Source of the DNA: DASWJZ01 sp963720705
Lineage (GTDB): Bacteria; Pseudomonadota; Alphaproteobacteria; Rhizobiales; Afifellaceae
Direction: 5' to 3'
Length of the DNA: 64,000 nt
Assembly (NCBI GenBank): GCA_963720705.1
Contig: CAVRGJ010000001.1
Coordinates: 186,001-250,000 of the forward strand
The position numbers and the translations under genes were made by a program. Below are positions 59,313-64,000 of this stretch, one piece after another. Positions within the stretch are counted from its first letter, which is position 1; every line of letters begins with the position of its first letter. A model generated the notes under the pieces. It made no database searches and had not been told where the DNA came from. It worked only from the letters and a program-made list of their open reading frames with translations.

Positions 59313-60149
59313 CTAGCCGGCATAGGTGCCGCCGGAATTCCCCCAGACGTAGATGCAGGTGAAGAGGAAGAGCCAGACGACGTCGACGAAATGCCAATAC
59401 CAGGCCGCCGCTTCGAAGCCGAAATGCTGCTTCGGCGTGAACTGCCCCAGGAACGCGCGCACCAGGCACACGGTCAGGAAGATCGTGCCGATGATGACGT
59501 GGAAGCCATGGAACCCGGTCGCCATGAAGAAGGTGGCGCCGTAAATGTTGTTTTTGAAGTCGAACGGCGCGTGGATGTACTCGTAGGCCTGGATGGAGGT
59601 GAACATCACGCCGAGCACGATCGTGAGCGCGAGGCCCCATTTCAGCCCGCGGCGGTCGTTTTGCAGGAGCGCGTGGTGGGCCCAGGTTACCGTCGTGCCC
59701 GAGGTCAAGAGGATCAGCGTGTTGACCAGCGGCAGATGCCAGGGATCGAGCACTTCGAGGCCGACCGGCGGCCAGTGGCCGCCGGTCGCTGCGACGCGCG
59801 CATATTGAATCGTCTCGCCGGAATAGAGACTGGCATCGAAGAAAGCCCAGAACCAGGCGACGAAGAACATCACCTCCGAGGCGATGAACATGATCATGCC
59901 GTAGCGCAGATGCAGCTGCACGACGGGCGTGTGGTCGCCGCGATTTGCCTCGCGCACCACGTCGGTCCACCAGCCGAACATCGTGTAAAGCACGCCGAGC
60001 GCACCCGGCAGCGTCCACCAATAACTGGCGCCGTGCATGGCGGAGATGAGGCCGAGCGCCAAGGCAAGCGCCGAGACCGCTCCAATGATCGGCCACGGGC
60101 TCGGGTCGACGAGGTGGTAGTCGTGGTGCTTCGCGTGCGCCTCAGCCAT
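59313..60149 (-). CDS. ctaE: Cytochrome c oxidase subunit III
   Basis: Subunit III of the aa3-type oxidase (278 residues) with seven membrane helices. The N-terminal HDYHLVDPSPWPIIGAVSAL is typical. VVQLHLRYGMIMFIASEVMFFVAWFWAFF contains the conserved glutamate of helix III. The C-terminal block HFGFEAAAWYWHFVDVVWLFLFTCIYVWG is diagnostic. It lies downstream of ctaG in the cta cluster. Complete and typical. Confidence 0.97.
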   Translation of the reverse strand: MAEAHAKHHDYHLVDPSPWPIIGAVSALALALGLISAMHGASYWWTLPGALGVLYTMFGWWTDVVREANRGDHTPVVQLHLRYGMIMFIASEVMFFVAWFWAFFDASLYSGETIQYARVAATGGHWPPVGLEVLDPWHLPLVNTLILLTSGTTVTWAHHALLQNDRRGLKWGLALTIVLGVMFTSIQAYEYIHAPFDFKNNIYGATFFMATGFHGFHVIIGTIFLTVCLVRAFLGQFTPKQHFGFEAAAWYWHFVDVVWLFLFTCIYVWGNSGGTYAG

Positions 60150-60208
60150 AATCGTCCCGTTCCATCCGCTTCGCGAGGTCCGGCGTCAGGCGCCGGGCCG
60201 CGTCTTAA

Positions 60209-60808
60209 CTACAGGTTTTTTCCGCCCGCGTCGCCTTCCGTCCGCGCGACCGGTTGTCCTTGCGGCTTCGCTTCGCCGGCCACCGGGAAGAAGGTGTAGG
60301 AGAGAGTTATCGTGCGCGTGCCGGCAAGCTCGCGGTTGTCGGCAAAGTCGGGCGACACGAAGAACTGCACCGCCATCTCCTCCTGCTGGCCCGGCTTCAA
60401 CTCCTGCTTGGTGAAGCAGAAGCACTGGATCTTGTTGAAATAGGCTCCGGCAAGGTCCGGCTGCACGTTGAACGTTGCCGTGCCGGTGGAATCGCTGCCG
60501 CTCTCGTTCTTGGCGATGAACTTGATCAAGGTCGTCTCGCCGAGCTTCACCGTCACCTGCGGCACCTCCGGCTTGAACGACCAGGGGAGCCCGGCGACGT
60601 TGCCGTCGAAGCGGACAACCACCGTTTTATCGACGGTGTGCTCAGCGCCCGTGGTCGCCCGCCGCGGCGTGCCGGCAAAGCCGGTCGCCGAGCAGAAGAT
60701 GCGATAGAGCGGCACCGCGGCGAAGGACGCGCCCACCATCCCGAACGACAGCGACAGGAGCCCGATCGCGAGCGCGAAGTTCCCGGCGGATTTCTTTGGC
60801 TTCGTCAT
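60209..60808 (-). CDS. ctaG: Cytochrome c oxidase assembly protein CtaG (Cox11)
   Basis: Copper chaperone delivering Cu to the CuB site of subunit I; 199 residues. An N-terminal membrane helix (about 11-33, FALAIGLLSLSFGMVGASFAAVPLY) is followed by FCSATGFAGTPRR, then the periplasmic beta-domain with the copper-binding CFCF in FNKIQCFCFTKQELKPGQ. The ATG at 60808 has GGAAGA close upstream; a GTG at 60820 is less likely. It sits between the small membrane protein and ctaE. Confidence 0.96.
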   Translation of the reverse strand: MTKPKKSAGNFALAIGLLSLSFGMVGASFAAVPLYRIFCSATGFAGTPRRATTGAEHTVDKTVVVRFDGNVAGLPWSFKPEVPQVTVKLGETTLIKFIAKNESGSDSTGTATFNVQPDLAGAYFNKIQCFCFTKQELKPGQQEEMAVQFFVSPDFADNRELAGTRTITLSYTFFPVAGEAKPQGQPVARTEGDAGGKNL

Positions 60809-60829
60809 GCGGTCTTCCACAGGCGCCGG

Positions 60830-60982
60830 TCAGTTGTGCAGGACGCCGGGTCCGCGTACGATCGCGAGCGCGTAGAAAAGGACCACGAGGAACGCGAGCA
60901 GGAACGCAAGCGCCACCGACCGCCGGCGCCGTCGCCTCGCCTGCTCCGGAGTGATTGTCCGCCGAGCATCCGGGTCACCCAC
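60830..60982 (-). CDS. Small single-helix membrane protein in the cta cluster
   Basis: A 50-residue protein read from GTG 60982 to TGA 60830-60832. The N-terminus has a strongly basic stretch (PEQARRRRRRS), then one membrane helix VALAFLLAFLVVLFYALAIV, and ends GPGVLHN. The basic stretch predicts the N-terminus inside. It overlaps the ctaB stop by eight bases and lies just before ctaG. Many alphaproteobacterial cta clusters have a similar very short protein here, sometimes called CoxF; I recall this from memory only. It is short enough to be missed by automatic gene callers. Confidence 0.72.
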   Translation of the reverse strand: MGDPDARRTITPEQARRRRRRSVALAFLLAFLVVLFYALAIVRGPGVLHN

Positions 60983-61910
60983 CGAGCGGCCCAGTCAGCC
61001 CGAGCTCGAGGAGCCGCACCGAGAAGAGGCCGAAGAGATAGACGATGGAATAACCGAAGAGGCTCCTGGCGGCGGCGTTGTTGTCGGCATCGCCGCGGCG
61101 CCAAAGCCGCACGGCACGGCGGAGGAACTCCGCACCGAGGAGCAACGCCGCGACGCCATAGATCGGCCCGGCGTGGCCGAGAAGAAACGGCAGCGCACCG
61201 ATCGGTGCGAGAAGCGCGGCATAGGCGAGGACGTGATTCCGCGTTACGGCATCGCCGGCCACGTTCGGCAGCATCGGGACACCGGCTCTCGCATAGTCGT
61301 CGCGCGTGAAGAGCGCGAGCGCCCAGAAATGCGGCGGCGTCCACATGAAGATGATGAGGAAGTAGATCAGCGGCTCAAGCGACACGTTGCCGGTCACGGC
61401 GGCCCATCCGATGACCGGAGGAAGCGCGCCCGCGGCGCCGCCGATCACGATGTTCTGCGCCGTCCATCGCTTCAGCCATGCCGTATAGACCACGACATAG
61501 AAGAGGATTGTGGAAGCGAGAAGCGCGGCGGCGAGCCAGTTGGCGGCTAGCCCGAGAATCGCTACGGCGAAGGCGGCAAGCACGATGCCGAAGCCGAAGC
61601 ACTCGGCGCGGGTCATGCGGCCGGCGGGAATCGGCCGCTTCTGCGTGCGCCGCATCATCCCGTCTATATCGGCGTCGAACCACATGTTGAGGGCGCCGGC
61701 GGCGCCGGCGCCGACGGCGATTGCGATCAGCGCGATGACGGCCTGCACGGGGTTGATCGAGGTCGGCGCCGCCACCATGCCGACGAGCGCGGTGAAGACG
61801 ACGAGCGACATCACGCGCGGCTTCAAAAGCGCGAAATAGTCCTCGACATCGGCGCCGTTCCAGTCCTCGGCGAAGAGCTTGGCTTCAGTCTCGTTGGCGG
61901 CTGCAGTCAT
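60975..61910 (-). CDS. ctaB: Protoheme IX farnesyltransferase
   Basis: Heme O synthase (311 residues), which adds a farnesyl chain to protoheme for heme a/o synthesis. The first Asp-rich motif N-x3-D-x3-D is NMWFDADIDGMMRRTQKRP near residue 80, and the second substrate region is FMWTPPHFWALAL with YARAGVPMLPNVAG. About nine membrane helices. It lies between ctaD and the small membrane protein, in the order ctaC-D-B-(small)-G-E. Complete and typical. Confidence 0.97.
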   Translation of the reverse strand: MTAAANETEAKLFAEDWNGADVEDYFALLKPRVMSLVVFTALVGMVAAPTSINPVQAVIALIAIAVGAGAAGALNMWFDADIDGMMRRTQKRPIPAGRMTRAECFGFGIVLAAFAVAILGLAANWLAAALLASTILFYVVVYTAWLKRWTAQNIVIGGAAGALPPVIGWAAVTGNVSLEPLIYFLIIFMWTPPHFWALALFTRDDYARAGVPMLPNVAGDAVTRNHVLAYAALLAPIGALPFLLGHAGPIYGVAALLLGAEFLRRAVRLWRRGDADNNAAARSLFGYSIVYLFGLFSVRLLELGLTGPLGG

Positions 61911-61928
61911 TGTGTTGCCGGCGTCGCC

Positions 61929-63578
61929 CTAGCGGATGACGGGCAGCTCCTCCCATTGATGGAAGGGGGGCGGCGAAGGCAGCTGCCATTCGAGCGTCGT
62001 CGCGCCCTCGCCCCACGGATTGTTGGCGGCGGCGCGCTTGCGGCTGAAGGCTTCGAAGATCCCGTAGAGGAAGATCAGCGCGCCGACGCCGGAGATGTAG
62101 GAGCCCCAGGAGGAGACCATGTTCCAGCCCGCAAACGCGTCGGGATAATCGATATAGCGGCGCGGCATCCCGGCGACGCCGAGGAAGTGCTGCGGGAAGA
62201 AGATGAGATTCACGCCGATGAAAGTGACCCAGAAATGCACCTTCCCGATCGTCTCGTTGTACATGTAGCCGGTCATCTTCGGGAACCAGTAGTACCAGCC
62301 CGCAAAGATCGCGAAGACGGCGCCGAGCGACAGCACGTAATGGAAGTGCGCGACCACGAAATAGGTATCGTGCATGGAGCGGTCGAGCCCGGCATTGGCA
62401 AGCTGAATGCCCGTCACGCCGCCGATCGTGAACAGGAAGATGAACCCGATCGCCCACAGCATCGGCGTGCGGAACGAGATCGAGCCGCCCCACATCGTCG
62501 CGATCCAGGAGAATATCTTCACGCCTGTCGGCACGGCGATCACCATCGTGGCGAAGGTGAAATAGGCCTGCGTGTCGACGTCGATGCCGGTGGTGAACAT
62601 GTGGTGGGCCCAGACGATGAAGCCGATCACCCCGATCGAAACCATCGCGTAGGCCATGCCGAGATAGCCGAACACCGGCTTCTTGGAGAAGGTGGAGACC
62701 ACATGGCTGATCATGCCGAAGCCCGGCAGGATCAGGATGTAGACCTCCGGGTGCCCGAAGAACCAGAACAGGTGCTGGAACAGGATCGGATCGCCGCCGC
62801 CGGACGGATTGAAGAACGTGGTGCCGAAATTGCGGTCGGTCAGGAGCATGGTGATGCCGCCCGCTAGCACCGGCAGCGAGAGAAGCAGCAGGAAAGCGGT
62901 GACCAGGATCGACCACACGAAGAGCGGCATCTTGTGCAGCGTCATGCCCGGCGCGCGCATGTTGAAGATCGTGGTGATGAAGTTGATGGCGCCGAGGATC
63001 GAGGAGGCGCCGGCCAGGTGGATCGAGAGGATGGCGAAATCCATCGCGGGGCCGGGCTGGCCGGAGGTGGAGAACGGCGGGTAGAGCGTCCAGCCGCCGC
63101 CGGCGCCATAGCCGCCGGCCGGCCCTTCGACGAACATCGACGTCAGAAGCAGGAGGAAGGAGGGCGGCAACAGCCAGAACGAGATGTTGTTCATGCGCGG
63201 GAAGGCCATGTCCGGCGCGCCGATCTGGATCGGAACGAACCAATTGCCGAAGCCGCCGATCATCGCCGGCATGACCATGAAGAAGATCATGATCAGCCCG
63301 TGCGCCGTGGTGAACACGTTGTACATGTGCTTGCCGTAGTCGAGCGCTTCGCCCGCCGACACGCCGTAGACCATCTGCGCGAGGCCGCGGAAAATCTGGA
63401 TGCCCGGCTCCATCAGCTCGGCGCGCATGGCGACGGAAAGCGAAGCGCCGATGATCCCCGCGATGATCGCGAAGACCAGGTACATCGTGCCGATGTCCTT
63501 GTGGTTGGTCGCGTAGACGTAGCGCTTCCATCCGGTCGGATGAGCGGCATGCGCCTCGTGAACTGCTGCGTGGGCCAT
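61929..63578 (-). CDS. ctaD: Cytochrome c oxidase subunit I
   Basis: Catalytic subunit of the aa3-type terminal oxidase (549 residues), with heme a and the heme a3-CuB centre. Conserved blocks are YVYATNHKDIGTMYLVFA at the start, TAHGLIMIFFMVMPAMIGGFGNWFVP with a heme a ligand histidine, FFGHPEVYILILPGFG with the His-Tyr pair of CuB, VWAHHMFTTGID with the two CuB histidines and HDTYFVVAHFHYVLSLG with the a3 and a ligands. The K-channel lysine and D-channel asparagine regions look normal. The ATG at 63578 has AGGAG upstream. Confidence 0.98.
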   Translation of the reverse strand: MAHAAVHEAHAAHPTGWKRYVYATNHKDIGTMYLVFAIIAGIIGASLSVAMRAELMEPGIQIFRGLAQMVYGVSAGEALDYGKHMYNVFTTAHGLIMIFFMVMPAMIGGFGNWFVPIQIGAPDMAFPRMNNISFWLLPPSFLLLLTSMFVEGPAGGYGAGGGWTLYPPFSTSGQPGPAMDFAILSIHLAGASSILGAINFITTIFNMRAPGMTLHKMPLFVWSILVTAFLLLLSLPVLAGGITMLLTDRNFGTTFFNPSGGGDPILFQHLFWFFGHPEVYILILPGFGMISHVVSTFSKKPVFGYLGMAYAMVSIGVIGFIVWAHHMFTTGIDVDTQAYFTFATMVIAVPTGVKIFSWIATMWGGSISFRTPMLWAIGFIFLFTIGGVTGIQLANAGLDRSMHDTYFVVAHFHYVLSLGAVFAIFAGWYYWFPKMTGYMYNETIGKVHFWVTFIGVNLIFFPQHFLGVAGMPRRYIDYPDAFAGWNMVSSWGSYISGVGALIFLYGIFEAFSRKRAAANNPWGEGATTLEWQLPSPPPFHQWEELPVIR

Positions 63579-63613
63579 CGTCGTCAGCTCCTGCGCTCTA
63601 TCCTTTGCCGTCC

Positions 63614-64000
63614 TCAGCGGGCGGCGAGCTTCTGTTCCTGCGTCGATTCGTCGATCGCGCGCGCCAGCGTCTGGTAGGCGCCGGGAAGATCGGATCCGGC
63701 CTGCGTGGCCCAGGCCCGGAACTGATCGGCGGACACCACCTTGATCTCGATCGGCATGAAGGCGTGATCCTTGCCGCAAAGCTCCGAGCACTGGCCGTAG
63801 AACGTGCCCTCGCGGTCGGCCTTGAAATAGGTTTCGTTCAAGCGCCCGGGCACCGCGTCCGCCTTCAGCCCGAAGGCCGGCATGGCGAAGGAGTGAATGG
63901 CATCGCCTTCGGCGGTCACCTGCACGCGCACGAAGGTGTCGACCGGCACGATCACCGGGTTGTCGACGGTCAGATTGCGAAGGTCGCCCTCCTTAAGCTG
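63614..64000 (-). CDS. ctaC: Cytochrome c oxidase subunit II (N-terminus beyond window)
   Basis: The C-terminal 128 residues of subunit II, the CuA domain. The visible part starts QLKEGDLRNLTVDNPVIVPV and includes HSFAMPAFGLKADAVPGR with the CuA histidine and GQCSELCGKDHAFMPIEI, in which C-x3-C-x3-H-x2-M completes the CuA site. The membrane part and the start codon are outside the window. It is the first gene of the cta cluster on the minus strand, 35 bases before ctaD. Confidence 0.96.
   Translation of the reverse strand, partial: QLKEGDLRNLTVDNPVIVPVDTFVRVQVTAEGDAIHSFAMPAFGLKADAVPGRLNETYFKADREGTFYGQCSELCGKDHAFMPIEIKVVSADQFRAWATQAGSDLPGAYQTLARAIDESTQEQKLAAR

Overview
The window is GC-rich chromosomal DNA from an alphaproteobacterium, most likely of the Hyphomicrobiales (Rhizobiales). 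The evidence is a CcrM-type GANTC methyltransferase, split b/b' ATP synthase subunits with AtpI, a TIGR02301 family protein, the smc/dsbA/DUF721/mutY cluster, the ctaC-D-B-G-E cytochrome aa3 cluster running into surF1-ispH-thrB-rnhA, and an alphaproteobacterial SOS box (GTTC-N7-GTTC). I cannot name the genus. No tRNA, rRNA, CRISPR array, prophage, transposase or secretion locus was seen; the content is overwhelmingly housekeeping.

Layout. 1-6.8 kb: a partial YgfZ gene, a dihydroorotase-like gene, a lipid/polysaccharide flippase, four small minus-strand genes including a Nudix hydrolase, and an SRAP (YedK/HMCES) DNA-crosslink protein. 6.8-15.2 kb: FAD-linked 2-hydroxyacid dehydrogenase, fabI, a large DUF2339 membrane protein, an AcuI-like reductase, and a divergent MFS transporter/LysR pair with an inverted repeat between them. 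15.3-19.1 kb: nadA-nadB-nadC (de novo NAD synthesis) behind a perfect inverted repeat that overlaps the -10 box. 19.2-28.3 kb: ppdK, a SleB-like cell-wall hydrolase behind a 24-bp palindrome, a damaged glyS carrying an in-frame palindromic repeat, an SOS-boxed radical SAM gene, and rnhB. 28.4-31.2 kb: the ATP synthase Fo operon atpI-B-E-b'-b. 31.2-38.9 kb: smc, dsbA, DUF721, mutY, a HAD phosphatase and ccrM. 39.0-45.1 kb: a lipoprotein gene, a tandem glycine riboswitch, and gcvT-gcvH-osmC-gcvPA-gcvPB. 45.2-55.7 kb: an EamA exporter, a 2'-5' RNA ligase-like protein, a HAD hydrolase, thrC, an M16 peptidase, an acetyltransferase, a 7TM-PAS-GGDEF-EAL protein, YqgE, a DsbD-alpha-like protein and a peroxiredoxin. 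55.7-64 kb: rnhA, thrB, ispH, surF1, DUF983, ctaE, ctaG, a small membrane protein, ctaB, ctaD and partial ctaC, all on the minus strand.

Two themes stand out. First, single-base indels break five normally well-conserved genes (ppdK, glyS three times plus a stop, mutY, gcvH and the RNA ligase-like gene). Several sit in short base runs, so sequence error is the simplest explanation. Second, palindromic repeats are scattered through intergenic DNA and also enter coding DNA: one composite palindrome adds about 40 codons in frame to glyS, and another covers the start of nadB. The best regulatory finds are the SOS box at 26201-26215, the nad operator at 15341-15361, the 24-bp palindrome at 22046-22069 and the glycine riboswitch. 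I found no convincing wholly new multi-gene system.
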